Shown: positions 18,952-27,838 of the stretch, in pieces | Numbering within the stretch: position 1 is the first letter of the stretch | How the letters are laid out: each line of letters starts with the position of its first letter | Origin: Steroidobacteraceae bacterium | Lineage (GTDB): Bacteria > Pseudomonadota > Gammaproteobacteria > Steroidobacterales > Steroidobacteraceae | Assembly: GCA_025458865.1 (NCBI GenBank) | Contig: JALORP010000005.1 | Span: 1-64,000, forward strand | DNA length: 64,000 nucleotides | Direction: 5' to 3' | Position numbers and translations under genes: made by a program | Notes under the pieces: model-generated | Databases searched by the model: none | What the model was told of the DNA's origin: nothing | What the model saw: only the letters and a program-made list of their open reading frames with translations

Positions 18952-20510
18952 AGCAGTCCTTCCAGTCCGGGCACGAGCTTCAGGATGTTGACCGCGGCCC
19001 GCTGCCCGAGCGACGCGTCGGGCTCCCCGGTGAGCCGCAGCCCGACTCCATCGCGCTCACCATACCAGACGAGGCCGAGTCCTCCGGACTCGCGCGGCTC
19101 GAGGGCGAGCCGCCACGAGCGGTCGGGGAGCAGATCGCGCTCCACCAGCGCCGCGGCGCGCTGCGCAATGGCCGCGTCGTGAATGACGATGGCGAGTTCG
19201 GTGTTGAGCTCCGCGGAGCGCGGGTCGAGGTTGAAGCTGCCGACCCAGGTGATCTCGCGGTCGAAGATCATCACCTTGGAGTGCAGCGAAGCGTCGCTCG
19301 AGGCGCTGGAGAGGCGCAGGTCGCCCTCTCCTTGCGCGGCGGCGCGCTGGAACTCGTAGATCCCCACGCCCGCCTTCAGCAACCGGCGGCGGTACTTGGC
19401 GTAGCCTGCGTGCACAGGCAGCACGTCGTTCGCCGCCAGTGAATTGGTGAGGATCCGCGTGCGCACCCCCTCACGGGCGCGCTGCTCGATCAGCCGGGAG
19501 CCCGGCTTGGTCGGCACGAAATAGGCGGACTCGATCAGGACCTCGTCCTTCGCCTGCCCCCAGAGCTCGAAGAGGCGGTCGAAGACCGGCGAGCCAGCGC
19601 CCGAGTCCGGCACCAGCTTGCCAGGCGGATCAACGACGAACTCGGCGCGGGCCCAGGTCAGCGTCTCCTCCGGCTCGCGGATGTACTGCTGCAGCTGCTC
19701 GAGGGCGCGCGCGTAGCGCTCGCTGAACTCCGGCAGCCGGTCGAGGCGCTCCCGAAGCTGTCGCCGCGCGGCCTGCACGTCCTCGGCGGAAACCGGCCTG
19801 CGGGTCAGCTCCTCGGCGGGGAGCGCCAGCGGGTGGACCCAGTACTCCTCGAAGCTCGCCGTGGCCTCGATGATGAGCAGGCCCGCCACGAAGACGTCGA
19901 AGTCGCTGAAGTTGCTGCGGCGATCGGCGTCGAAGTAGTTGTCGCCGATGTTGCGGCCGCCGAAGATCCCCGTGATGCCGTCCACCGCGAAGATCTTGTT
20001 GTGCATGCGCCGGTGCAGGCGCCTGAAGTCCGCCACGAGTTCCAGCGGCCTGAGCCAGCCGACGCGCGCGCGGTACGGGTTGAAGATGCGGATGCTGATG
20101 TTGGGGTGCGCCGAGAGCACCTTCAGCGCGAACTCGCGGTCACCCTGGTTGTTGTCGTCGAGCAGGACGCGCACCCGCACGCCGCGGTCCGCCGCGTCGA
20201 GGAGTTTCTCCGTCAGCAAGAGCCCCGTCAGGTCGTCCTCGTAGATGTAGTACTGGACGTCGATGGAGCGCGTGGCGAGGTCGGCGAGCACCGCCCGGGC
20301 GAGCAGGGCCGCCGGGCCGTGCTGCAGCAGGGCGATGCCGGACTCGCCGGGATGCGCGTCGACGAAGGGAGCGAGTGCGGCGCCGATGCCCTCGTTCATG
20401 ACGGGCGCCAGCGTATCAGGCGGCGGATGCGGCGCGGTCGGCAGGCTGATGCAGCCCGCCGAGGACACGAGCGCCACGACGAGCAGCGCGCCGCGCAGCC
20501 AGCCCCGCAA
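18948..20510 (-). CDS. Phospholipase D-family lipoprotein (ClsC/YmdC-like)
   Basis: A 520-residue two-HKD phospholipase D-type protein. The lipobox VSSAGC predicts lipidation at Cys20. The first HKD motif is His170-Lys172-Asp177 (HNKIFAVD) followed by GGRNIGDNYF; the second is LHSKVMIFD followed by GSFNLDPRS. This layout matches E. coli ClsC and related cardiolipin synthases or phosphatidyl transferases. It is 41 bp downstream of trpA on the same strand and may be transcribed with the trp operon. Confidence 0.87.
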   Translation of the reverse strand: MRGWLRGALLVVALVSSAGCISLPTAPHPPPDTLAPVMNEGIGAALAPFVDAHPGESGIALLQHGPAALLARAVLADLATRSIDVQYYIYEDDLTGLLLTEKLLDAADRGVRVRVLLDDNNQGDREFALKVLSAHPNISIRIFNPYRARVGWLRPLELVADFRRLHRRMHNKIFAVDGITGIFGGRNIGDNYFDADRRSNFSDFDVFVAGLLIIEATASFEEYWVHPLALPAEELTRRPVSAEDVQAARRQLRERLDRLPEFSERYARALEQLQQYIREPEETLTWARAEFVVDPPGKLVPDSGAGSPVFDRLFELWGQAKDEVLIESAYFVPTKPGSRLIEQRAREGVRTRILTNSLAANDVLPVHAGYAKYRRRLLKAGVGIYEFQRAAAQGEGDLRLSSASSDASLHSKVMIFDREITWVGSFNLDPRSAELNTELAIVIHDAAIAQRAAALVERDLLPDRSWRLALEPRESGGLGLVWYGERDGVGLRLTGEPDASLGQRAAVNILKLVPGLEGLL

Positions 20511-20551
20511 GCCGGCGAACGCATCGGTCGCTGGCGCGATGGTGGCCGTGG

Positions 20552-21325
20552 TCAGTCCCCGCGCAGTGCCCGCAGGAAGGCCGCCGGATCCTCGCCTCGC
20601 TCGAGCACCTCGACCAGCGCCGATCCGACCACCACTCCGTCCACATGGCCGGTCATCCGCGCCACCTGTTCGCGGGTGCGGATGCCGAAGCCGGCGCAGA
20701 CCGGCGCGGGAGAAGCGGCGCGTACCCGGTCCATGTAGCCGAGAACGTCAGGCGGGACGTCCACCTGCTTGCCGGTCGTGCCGGTCATGGTCACGGCATA
20801 GACGAAGCCGCGGGCGGCCTCGCACAGCGTGGCGAGGCGCTCCGGCGGGGTCACCGGCGTGACCATCTGCACCAGCGCGAGACCCTCGGCCTCGAGCGCG
20901 GTGCGCAGTTCCGCGCTCTCCTCGAAGGGCAGGTCCGGCACGATGAAGCCGGACACGCCCGCGGCGCGCGCGTCGGCCGGCAGCCGGTCGAGGCCATAGG
21001 CCAGGAGCGGGTTCAGGTAGCTCATCAGCAGCAGCGGCGCGCGCGGCCGCCGCGGCATCGCACGGAGCGTCTCGATGATCCAGGACAGCGACACGCCCTG
21101 CCCGAGCGCGACGCGGCTCGAGCGCTGGATCGTCATGCCGTCGGCCATGGGATCCGAGAACGGCACGCCTATCTCGACCACGTCGGCCGCGCCGCCGATG
21201 GCCTCGAGCTGGACCGGGAAATCCTCCTTGCCGGGGAAGCCCGCGGTGAGGAAGGCCACCAGCGCCGGCCGGCCGGCGCCGTTCGCCTCGCGGATCGCCG
21301 CGACGATGGAATCGGACGGGTTCAT
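20552..21325 (-). CDS. trpA: Tryptophan synthase alpha subunit
   Basis: A 257-residue TrpA, which cleaves indole-3-glycerol phosphate to indole and glyceraldehyde 3-phosphate. Catalytic Glu and Asp are in VEIGVPFSDPMADG; GTTGKQ is the phosphate-loop region. Its ATG overlaps the trpB stop by one base. Last trp gene of the minus-strand operon trpL-E-G-D-C-F-B-A. Confidence 0.95.
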   Translation of the reverse strand: MNPSDSIVAAIREANGAGRPALVAFLTAGFPGKEDFPVQLEAIGGAADVVEIGVPFSDPMADGMTIQRSSRVALGQGVSLSWIIETLRAMPRRPRAPLLLMSYLNPLLAYGLDRLPADARAAGVSGFIVPDLPFEESAELRTALEAEGLALVQMVTPVTPPERLATLCEAARGFVYAVTMTGTTGKQVDVPPDVLGYMDRVRAASPAPVCAGFGIRTREQVARMTGHVDGVVVGSALVEVLERGEDPAAFLRALRGD

Positions 21326-22569
21326 CACAGCTTTCCCTTGAGCAGCGTCTTCTGCAGCGTGGGCATGTCCTTGTCGCCGCGGCCGGAGCAGCAGATCAGG
21401 ATCCGCGAGCCCGGATTGTGGAGCGCCCAGCGCCGGGCGCCGGCGAAGGCATGCGCGGTCTCGATCGCCGGCAGGATGCCTTCCGCGTGGCAGCACTGGG
21501 AGAGCGCATCGAGCGCCTCGTCGTCGGTCGCCTGCTCGTAGCGCACGCGCCCCGAGGTCATCAGAAGGGCGTGCTCCGGGCCGACGCCCGAGTAGTCGAG
21601 GCCCGCGGAGACGGAGTGCGTCTCCTGGACCTGCCCGTTCGCGTCCTGCAGAAGCATCGTGTAGCTGCCCTGCAGCACGCCGGGACTGCCGAAACTCAGC
21701 GTGGCGGAATTGTCGCCGAGGCCGGGGCCGCGCCCGCCGGCTTCGACGCCGAGGAGCGCCACGCCCGTGTCCCGGATGAACGGATGGAACATCCCGATGG
21801 CGTTCGAGCCGCCGCCCACGCAGGCGACCGCCACGTCCGGCAGGCCGCCGGCGCTCGCGATCATCTGCTCGCGCGCCTCGCGGCCGATCACCGACTGCAG
21901 CTCGCGCACGAGGTAAGGGTAGGGATGCGGCCCGACCGCGGAGCCGAGCAGGTAGTAGGTGCCCATGGGGTCCGACACCCAGTCACGCAGCGCCTCGTCG
22001 ATGGCCGCGCGCAGCGTCTGGTCGCCGCTCGTCACCGGCACCACCTCGGCGCCCAGCAGCTTCATGCGGCCGACGTTCGGCGCCTGGCGCTCGGTGTCCA
22101 CCGCGCCCATGTAGACGATGCAGGGCAGCCCGAGGCGCGCGCAGGCCGCCGCGCTCGCGACGCCGTGCTGGCCCGCGCCCGTCTCGGCGACGATGCGCTT
22201 CGCGCCGAGCCGCTTGGCCAGCAGCGCCTGGCCCATCGCGTTGTTGATCTTGTGCGCGCCGGTGTGCGCGAGGTCCTCGCGCTTGAGCCACACGTCGGCG
22301 CCCCACAGCCGCGACAGCTCGCGCGCGTGCGTGAGCGCCGTCGGCCGGCCGGCCCAGGTGGCGAGCTCGTGCAGGAATTCCGCCTGGAAGTCGGGCGCGT
22401 GCAGGTAGCGGCGCACGCCTTCCTCGAGGCGATCGAGCGCCGGGACCAGCGTCTCCGGCACATAGCGGCCGCCGAAAGGCCCGAACCGCCCGCGCGGGTC
22501 CGGAAAGGCGCCCTTGAGCTCGAGGTCGAGCCACTTCTGCGCCTGCTCCGGCGCGACTGCGTAGGTCAT
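21325..22569 (-). CDS. trpB: Tryptophan synthase beta subunit
   Basis: A 414-residue PLP enzyme joining indole and serine. The PLP lysine is in EDLAHTGAHKINNAMGQ, the phosphate loop is GGGSNAIG, and FGGRYVPETL is the N-terminal signature. Its start overlaps the trpF stop by 4 bp and its stop overlaps the trpA start, as expected for equimolar subunits. Confidence 0.97.
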   Translation of the reverse strand: MTYAVAPEQAQKWLDLELKGAFPDPRGRFGPFGGRYVPETLVPALDRLEEGVRRYLHAPDFQAEFLHELATWAGRPTALTHARELSRLWGADVWLKREDLAHTGAHKINNAMGQALLAKRLGAKRIVAETGAGQHGVASAAACARLGLPCIVYMGAVDTERQAPNVGRMKLLGAEVVPVTSGDQTLRAAIDEALRDWVSDPMGTYYLLGSAVGPHPYPYLVRELQSVIGREAREQMIASAGGLPDVAVACVGGGSNAIGMFHPFIRDTGVALLGVEAGGRGPGLGDNSATLSFGSPGVLQGSYTMLLQDANGQVQETHSVSAGLDYSGVGPEHALLMTSGRVRYEQATDDEALDALSQCCHAEGILPAIETAHAFAGARRWALHNPGSRILICCSGRGDKDMPTLQKTLLKGKL

Positions 22570-23171
22570 GCTGTTGCTCCCGCAGCGGCCTCGCGGGCCG
22601 CCGCCACGAAATCCCGGATGCGCCCCGGGTCCTTTCGGCCCGGCGCGGACTCCACACCACTCGACACGTCCACGCCGAAGGGCCGGACTCGCCGCACGGC
22701 CTCGGCCACGTTGCGCGGGTCGAGGCCGCCGCCGAGGATCAACTCGCCGGCGCGGGCAAGCAAGGCGGCCTGCGACCAGTCGGCGACTTCGCCGCTGCCG
22801 CTCCTTGCCCCCTCGAACAGGAAGCGCACCGGCAGCGGCTCGGGCAGCGCCCTGCCCGCCCTCAGCACCGGCCAGCGCTCCAGTGATTCCGGCAGGGCGA
22901 GCGCAGCGAAGTCCGCGGCGTCCGTCTGCCACACGTCGGGCGCGAACTCCTCGAGGACGTTCGCCACCAGCGCCGGCGCCGGATGCAGCGTCACGGCGAC
23001 GCGGCGCACGCCGGCGGGTATCGTCGCCGCGAGATCGCGCGCGCGCCCCGGCGCGACGTTGCGGGGCGACGCGGCGTGGAACACGAAGCCGATCGCGTCC
23101 GCCCCCGCCGCCAGCGCGGCCTCCACCGCGGCCTCGTCGGTCAGTCCGCAGATCTTGACCAGCAGGCTCAT
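22566..23171 (-). CDS. trpF: Phosphoribosylanthranilate isomerase
   Basis: A 201-residue TIM-barrel isomerase of tryptophan synthesis. The catalytic cysteine is in VKICGLTDEA near the N-terminus, with GVDVSSGVE and ILGGGLDPRNV as phosphate-binding loops. Overlaps trpC upstream and trpB downstream by 4 bp. Encoded separately from trpC, unlike the E. coli TrpCF fusion. Confidence 0.95.
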   Translation of the reverse strand: MSLLVKICGLTDEAAVEAALAAGADAIGFVFHAASPRNVAPGRARDLAATIPAGVRRVAVTLHPAPALVANVLEEFAPDVWQTDAADFAALALPESLERWPVLRAGRALPEPLPVRFLFEGARSGSGEVADWSQAALLARAGELILGGGLDPRNVAEAVRRVRPFGVDVSSGVESAPGRKDPGRIRDFVAAAREAAAGATA

Positions 23172-24292
23172 GCCGCGGCGCCCCGCCCTGCGGCGAGCAT
23201 CGCGCGCACCGCGGACTCCGGGTCGCCGGCGCGCATCAGCGCCCCGCCGACCAGTGCGACATCGTACCCCGCGCGCACCGCGCGCTCGACGTCGGCCGCG
23301 CTCTCGAGGCCGCTCTCGGCGACACGCGGCACGCCGGCGGGCAGGTGCCCGGCGAGTGCCGCGAAGCGATCGGGCACGACCTCGAGCGTCTGCAGGTCGC
23401 GGCAGTTCACGCCGACGAGTATCGGCTGCTGGGTTTTGCCCAATGCACTGGCAGCATCTGCATCTGGTGCCTCGCGCGCGGGCGGGATCCGGCCGGGCCC
23501 CCGCGTCGCTCGCGCGGACAAACGCGCTCGCTCTGGGGGGCCTCCGGCCACCTCGCCCGCGCGCCCGACAGGCAGCGCCGTTTCCGCGCCGCGACCGAGG
23601 TGGCGAGGGGGCCCCACAGCCGAGCGTAAGGCGGCGCGAGGCTCGGCGAGCGCCGCAGCGAGGCGAGGAGTGCCCCCCGCCGGATCCCGGTCGCGGCGCA
23701 GGCACTGCCCTCCGATGTCCGGCCCGCCCGCGCTCGAGGCGCCGTCCGACACCAGCTCCGCCGCGACGGCGAGGTCCTCCTCGTCGAACGCCTCCAGCAG
23801 CACGAACAGCGAGAGTTCGCGCGCGCAGTCCAGCATCTCGGCGAGCGTCGCGCGCGACAGCATGCGGATGATCAGGAGCGCCCCGCCCGCGCCCGCGCCG
23901 CGCGCCTCATACAGCTGGTACGGGTCCACCAGGAAGTCCTTGCGCATCGCCGGCACGCCCATGGGCGCCAGCGCGTCGGCGGCCGCCGCCAGGTGCGCGA
24001 GCGAACCATCGAAGCGGTCCGGCTCCGTGAGCACCGACACCGCCGCCGCGCCGCCCGCCGCGTACGCCGTGACGCGCTCGATGAGGCCATCCTCGACGCG
24101 TCCCAGCGAACCGAGCGCCGGCGAACGCAGCTTGAGCTCCGCGATCAGGTCGAAGCAACTGCCGAGCCGGATGGACAGCGGCAGCGGCAGCTCCGCGCAG
24201 CGGGCGCGCAGCGCCGGGAGCGGTTCGCGCCCGCGGGCCGCCTCGACCCTCGCGCGGCTGCCCGCCGCCATCTGGTCGAGGAAGCCGCCCAT
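23168..24292 (-). CDS. trpC: Indole-3-glycerol-phosphate synthase carrying an in-frame repeat insertion
   Basis: A 374-residue TrpC, about 100 residues longer than the usual 260-275. Catalytic residues are all present: Glu52 and Lys54 (IAELKLRSP), Lys118 (MRKDFLVDPYQLYEAR), Glu167 (LLEAFDEEDL), Asn296 (VGVNCRDL) and the final VAESGL. Between strand beta5 (Glu167) and beta6 (ILVGVN) sits a segment at about residues 185-275 encoded by a 272-bp palindromic repeat (23469-23740). It is Arg/Ala/Gly/Pro-rich and unlike any TIM-barrel part. The frame is kept open, so the insertion may be tolerated as a surface loop, processed, or harmful. Overlaps trpF by 4 bp; trpD ends 1 bp upstream. Confidence 0.9.
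   Translation of the reverse strand: MGGFLDQMAAGSRARVEAARGREPLPALRARCAELPLPLSIRLGSCFDLIAELKLRSPALGSLGRVEDGLIERVTAYAAGGAAAVSVLTEPDRFDGSLAHLAAAADALAPMGVPAMRKDFLVDPYQLYEARGAGAGGALLIIRMLSRATLAEMLDCARELSLFVLLEAFDEEDLAVAAELVSDGASSAGGPDIGGQCLRRDRDPAGGTPRLAAALAEPRAALRSAVGPPRHLGRGAETALPVGRAGEVAGGPPERARLSARATRGPGRIPPAREAPDADAASALGKTQQPILVGVNCRDLQTLEVVPDRFAALAGHLPAGVPRVAESGLESAADVERAVRAGYDVALVGGALMRAGDPESAVRAMLAAGRGAAA
23469..23740. repeat. Palindromic element copy A, inserted in trpC
   Basis: A 272-bp element bounded by gcctcgcgcgcgggcgggat (23469-23488) and its inverted partner at 23721-23740 (17 of 20 matching). It is an inverted copy of the element at 25340-25633. A 120-bp block (23586-23705) matches 25369-25488 in reverse complement with a single mismatch; the other arm (from 23469, about 93 bp) differs at three positions. 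The centre (about 23563-23585) diverges. The two arms are themselves imperfect inverted repeats (for example cgaggtggcgagggggcccc and cgaggtggccggaggccccc), so the element could fold as a long hairpin. No target duplication is evident. It encodes no protein of its own beyond the in-frame trpC segment. Confidence 0.88.
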
Positions 24293-24293
24293 G

Positions 24294-25322
24294 TCAGCGC
24301 GTGCGCCCGAAATCCGCGATTCGCGCGAGGATCGCCGCGCCGCGTCCGTCGTCGATCGCGCAGGCCGCGGCCCGCGCCGCCTCCGGCGGCGTGACGGCGG
24401 CCCCCGTCACCTCGAGCACCAGCGCCGCACCCATCACCAGCGCGTCGCGATGCGCGCCGCGCTCCTCGCCGCGCAGCGCAGCCGCGAGGCTTGCCGCGTT
24501 GTGCGCCGCGTCGGCGCCGCGCAGGTCCTCGGGCCGGCAGCGCGGCAGCCCGAAGTCCTCCGGCTCGCGGCGCGACTGGGTGACCGAGCCTCGGCGCACG
24601 TCGAACAGCACAAACGGCGCCGCCGGCGTGGGCTCGTCCCAGCCCGTCTCGCCGTGGACCACGAACATCCGCTCGATGGGCATGCCCGCGAGCGTCTCGG
24701 CCATGAGCGTGGCGGTCGCGAGGTTCCAGGCGCCGATCACCGCGTACGGCGCCTCGGCCGGGTTCGTGAGAGGTCCGAGCAGGTTGAAGACCGTCCGCAC
24801 GCCGAGCGCGGCGCGCACCGGCGCGATGGCCTTCATCGCCGGGTGGTAGTGCGGCGCGAACAGGAAGGTGAAGCCGGTAGCGTCGAGGCAGCGTCCCGCG
24901 TCGGTCTCGTCGAGCGGCAGCCTGAGGCCAAGCGCCTCGAGCACGTCCGCGCTACCCGAGCGCGACGACACCGAGCGGTTGCCGTGCTTGACGATGCGCA
25001 CGCCGCAGGCCGCGGCGAGCAGCGCGGCGCCGGTCGAGAGGTTGTAGGAATGCGAGCCGTCGCCGCCGGTGCCGACGACGTCTGCAACGGGCGCGCCGGC
25101 GGCGATGACCGGGCGACGGGCGAGCGAACGCATGCCGCGCGCGAAGCCGCGCACCTCGTCGGCGCAAACGCCCTTCGAGCGCAGCGCGGCGAGCAGCGCG
25201 CCGGCCATCGCGGGCGCGGTCTCGGGGTCGGTCAGCGCGAGCATGAGTTCCTGCGCCTGCGCCTCGGCGAGGTCGCGGCGCTCCAGCAGCTGCTCGAGGA
25301 GCTCCTTCAGAGCGATCGCCAT
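24294..25322 (-). CDS. trpD: Anthranilate phosphoribosyltransferase
   Basis: A 342-residue TrpD, attaching phosphoribose to anthranilate. The PRPP-binding GTGGDG motif is in DVVGTGGDGSHSYNLST; KHGNRSVSSRSGSADVLE and RTVFNLLGPLTNPA are family signatures. A GGAGG lies just upstream of the ATG. Unlike other junctions in this operon, trpD is separated from trpG by 357 bp, most of it element copy B. Confidence 0.96.
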   Translation of the reverse strand: MAIALKELLEQLLERRDLAEAQAQELMLALTDPETAPAMAGALLAALRSKGVCADEVRGFARGMRSLARRPVIAAGAPVADVVGTGGDGSHSYNLSTGAALLAAACGVRIVKHGNRSVSSRSGSADVLEALGLRLPLDETDAGRCLDATGFTFLFAPHYHPAMKAIAPVRAALGVRTVFNLLGPLTNPAEAPYAVIGAWNLATATLMAETLAGMPIERMFVVHGETGWDEPTPAAPFVLFDVRRGSVTQSRREPEDFGLPRCRPEDLRGADAAHNAASLAAALRGEERGAHRDALVMGAALVLEVTGAAVTPPEAARAAACAIDDGRGAAILARIADFGRTR

Positions 25323-25339
25323 CCAGCCTCCGTCGTCGT

Positions 25340-25633
25340 GCCTCGCGCGCGGGCGGGATTCATGACTTGTGCCTGCGCCGCGACCGGGATCCGGCGGGGG
25401 GCACTCCTCGCCTCGCTGCGGCGCTCGCCGAGCCTCGCGCCGCCTGACGCTCGGCTGTGGGGCCCCCTCGCCACCTCGGTCGCGGCGCGAAGCGCTGAGC
25501 CCGAATCGGGCAGTGCCGAATCAGGCGTGACCTCACGCGCGCGCGGGCGAGGTGGCCGGCGGCCCCCAGAGCGAGCGCGTTTGTCCGCGCGAGCGACGTG
25601 GGGGCCCGGCCGGATCCCGCCCGCGCGCGAGGC
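25340..25633. repeat. Palindromic element copy B, between trpG and trpD
   Basis: A 294-bp element with perfect 20-bp terminal inverted repeats (gcctcgcgcgcgggcgggat at 25340-25359; reverse complement at 25614-25633). It fills most of the 357-bp trpG-trpD gap (25323-25679), which holds no gene. It is inverted relative to copy A in trpC, with trpD between them. Its divergent centre (about 25489-25540) is longer than in copy A. As RNA it would form a strong hairpin within the trp transcript and could reduce readthrough or act as a processing site. Confidence 0.88.
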
Positions 25634-25679
25634 AAGGTCCTGGTCCTTCTTTCGGTCCCGGTCGATGCGCAGACACTCG

Positions 25680-26282
25680 TCACGACGGCGCTCCCGCCGA
25701 CCTTGCCGCGGTGAAGCCCAGGAAATTGCCCATCAGCCGCGGGCCGTCTGGCGTCAGGATGCTCTCCGGGTGGAACTGCACGCCCTCGATCGGCAGCGCC
25801 CGGTGGCGCACGCCCATGATCTCGCCCTCCGGCGTCCACGCCGTCACCTCGAGATCCGCCGGCATCGTGTCGCGCTCCGCGATCAGCGAGTGGTAGCGCC
25901 CCGCCTCGAACGGGTTCGGCAGGCCGGCGAACACGCCGCGGCCATCGTGGTGCACGAGCGAGGTCTTGCCATGCATCAGCCGCCCCGCACGCACTACCTT
26001 GCCGCCGAAGACTTCCACCAGCGACTGGTGCCCCAGGCAGACGCCGAAAATCGGCAGCTTCCCCGCGAAGGCCTCGATCATCTTCATCGAGACGCCCGCG
26101 TCGTAGGGCGTGCCCGGACCCGGCGAGATGCACAGGTGGGTCGCGTCGAACGCGAGCGCCTCCTCCATGGACATCTCGTCGTTGCGCCGCACCGTCACGT
26201 CGGCGCCGAGCACCAGGAAGGCCTGCACCAGGTTGTAGGTGAAGGAGTCGTAGTTGTCGATGAGCAACAGGCGCGGCTTCAT
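25680..26282 (-). CDS. trpG: Anthranilate synthase glutaminase subunit
   Basis: A 200-residue class I glutamine amidotransferase supplying ammonia to TrpE. The nucleophile elbow is [15 protein letters not shown] and the His-Glu pair is in [11 protein letters not shown]-terminal [16 protein letters not shown] is canonical. Could also serve as PabA. The 4-bp overlap with trpE fixes its place in the trp operon. Confidence 0.95.
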   Translation of the reverse strand: MKPRLLLIDNYDSFTYNLVQAFLVLGADVTVRRNDEMSMEEALAFDATHLCISPGPGTPYDAGVSMKMIEAFAGKLPIFGVCLGHQSLVEVFGGKVVRAGRLMHGKTSLVHHDGRGVFAGLPNPFEAGRYHSLIAERDTMPADLEVTAWTPEGEIMGVRHRALPIEGVQFHPESILTPDGPRLMGNFLGFTAARSAGAPS

Positions 26283-27667
26283 AGCCCGGCCTCCGCGAGT
26301 TCGAGGGCGCGGCGCAAAACCGCGCTCTTGGCCAGCACCTCGTCGTGTTCCCGCTCCGGCACGCTGTCGGCGACGATGCCCGCGCCCGCCTGGTAGGCAT
26401 AGCGTCCGTTCGCGAAGGTGAGCGTGCGGATGGTGATGGCCTGGTCCATGTCGCCGCCGCGCCCGAAGTAGCCGACCGTGCCACCGTAGAGGCCGCGCCG
26501 CACCGGCTCGAGCTCGTCGATGATCTCCATCGCGCGCACCTTGGGCGCGCCGACCAGCGTGCCGGCCGGGAACGCGGCGGCGAACAGGTCGAAGGCGTCG
26601 CGCCCCGAAGCGAGCTCGCCATTCACGCCGCTGACGATGTGCATGACGTGGCTGTAGCGCTCGATGATGCGGTAGGGATCCACGTGCACCGAGCCGGCGC
26701 TCGCCACCCGGCCGAGGTCGTTGCGCGCGAGGTCCACGAGCATCACGTGCTCGGCGTTCTCCTTCGGATCGGCGAGCAGCTCCGTCTCGTGGCGCAGGTC
26801 CTCCGCGGCCGTCTCGCCGCGTGGCCGCGTGCCGGCGATGGGGCGAAGCTGTGCCCGTCGCTTCCCGAGCCGCACGAGCGCTTCCGGCGAAGAGCCGACC
26901 ACCGTCACGCCTCCCATGTCGAGGTAATACATGTAGGGCGACGGGTTCAGCAGTCGAAGCGCCCGGTAGGCCTCGAAGGGGTCGAGGCCGCACTCGCCCG
27001 AGAAGCGCACCGACAGCACGAGCTGGTAGACGTCGCCGGCGGCGATGTACTCCTGCGTGCGCCGCACCCCGGCGAGGTAGTCGTCGCGCGACATGCTCGG
27101 CGTCGCCGGCGCGTAGCCGAAAGGCCTGCGCTGCGCCGGCACCGGCCCGCGCAACGCCGCGACGATCTCGCGCTTGAGCGCCTGCCGCTCGGCCTCGGGG
27201 CCGTCGTGCAGCAGCGTGAGCCCCCGGGAGACGTGATCGAAGACCAGTATCGATTTCGGTCCGTAGTAGAAGGCGTCCGGCACCGGCTGGTCGGCCACGG
27301 CCCGCGCCGGCAGCCGCTCGAAGAAGCGCACGATGTCGTAGGCCGCGTAGCCGACCAGGCCGCCCGTGAGAGGCAGCCCGGGCATCCCGGGTGCCGAGGG
27401 CCGCGGCGCCACCGCGAGCGCCTCCCGCAGGCGGCCGAGCAGCTCGTCCCGGCCCGCCGGCACGGGCGAATGCGCGCCGCCCACGCGCAGCCCGCGGCCG
27501 TCGAGGCCGACCTCCAGGCCATCGCCGAAGCCGATGAAGGAGTACCGCGCCAGCCGCTCCCCGCCCTCGACGCTCTCCAGGAGGAATCGCGGGCCGAAGG
27601 ACCTGAGCTTCAGGTAGGCCGACACCGGCGTGTCCAGGTCGGCGGCGATATCGAATGGCAGCTTCAT
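26279..27667 (-). CDS. trpE: Anthranilate synthase component I
   Basis: A 462-residue chorismate-utilising enzyme. The tryptophan feedback site motif LLES is in [18 protein letters not shown] near residue 30, and the catalytic half has [21 protein letters not shown] and [23 protein letters not shown] 27667 is preferred; the frame open further upstream runs into the attenuator stem. Preceded by the trpL leader and attenuator. Confidence 0.96.
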   Translation of the reverse strand: MKLPFDIAADLDTPVSAYLKLRSFGPRFLLESVEGGERLARYSFIGFGDGLEVGLDGRGLRVGGAHSPVPAGRDELLGRLREALAVAPRPSAPGMPGLPLTGGLVGYAAYDIVRFFERLPARAVADQPVPDAFYYGPKSILVFDHVSRGLTLLHDGPEAERQALKREIVAALRGPVPAQRRPFGYAPATPSMSRDDYLAGVRRTQEYIAAGDVYQLVLSVRFSGECGLDPFEAYRALRLLNPSPYMYYLDMGGVTVVGSSPEALVRLGKRRAQLRPIAGTRPRGETAAEDLRHETELLADPKENAEHVMLVDLARNDLGRVASAGSVHVDPYRIIERYSHVMHIVSGVNGELASGRDAFDLFAAAFPAGTLVGAPKVRAMEIIDELEPVRRGLYGGTVGYFGRGGDMDQAITIRTLTFANGRYAYQAGAGIVADSVPEREHDEVLAKSAVLRRALELAEAGL

Positions 27668-27695
27668 GGTCCAGGTCCGGTGATCGTCAGGCAAC

Positions 27696-27731
27696 AAAAA
27701 ACCCACCTCCGCGGTGCGATCGGAGGTGGGT
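27696..27731 (-). terminator. trp attenuator terminator
   Basis: On the minus strand acccacctccg and cggaggtgggt (27701-27731) form an 11-bp stem with a 9-nt loop, followed by a T-run (27701-27696). An alternative partner for the 5' arm, cggagtggg (plus 27770-27778), lies in the leader peptide region and overlaps its third Trp codon, giving a plausible antiterminator. The arrangement is that of classical Trp-codon attenuation. Confidence 0.88.
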
Positions 27732-27755
27732 CGGGTGTTCGCGAAGGAACGGCGG

Positions 27756-27830
27756 CTACGCGCCCGGGGCCCACTCCGGCGAGCGGTGCCGCCACCAGCG
27801 GACGTTGCAAAGCGCGCAGCTCGTGTTCAT
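27756..27830 (-). CDS. trpL: trp leader peptide
   Basis: A 24-codon ORF beginning MNTSC with tandem Trp codons at positions 12-13 (RWWRHR) and a third Trp at 20 (SPEW), ending in TAG just upstream of the attenuator stem. Ribosome stalling at the Trp codons would favour the antiterminator. It has no good Shine-Dalgarno; the promoter -10 box ends 8 nt before the ATG, so the message may start at or next to the start codon. Confidence 0.88.
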   Translation of the reverse strand: MNTSCALCNVRWWRHRSPEWAPGA

Positions 27831-27838
27831 CGCGCTGG

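Noticed and set aside
23469-25633. The two repeats as an insertion sequence with its own transposase between them
   Set aside because: The 1.6 kb between the copies is trpD and part of trpC; no transposase gene and no target duplications are visible.
22983-26393. A plus-strand open frame of over 1,100 codons antisense to trpC, trpD and trpG
   Set aside because: Composition is Arg/Ala/Gly-rich low-information sequence produced by GC-rich third positions of the trp genes on the other strand; no recognisable domains.
27668-27706. Longer trpE start reaching 27706
   Set aside because: It would start inside the attenuator stem; ATG 27667 fits other TrpE N-termini.
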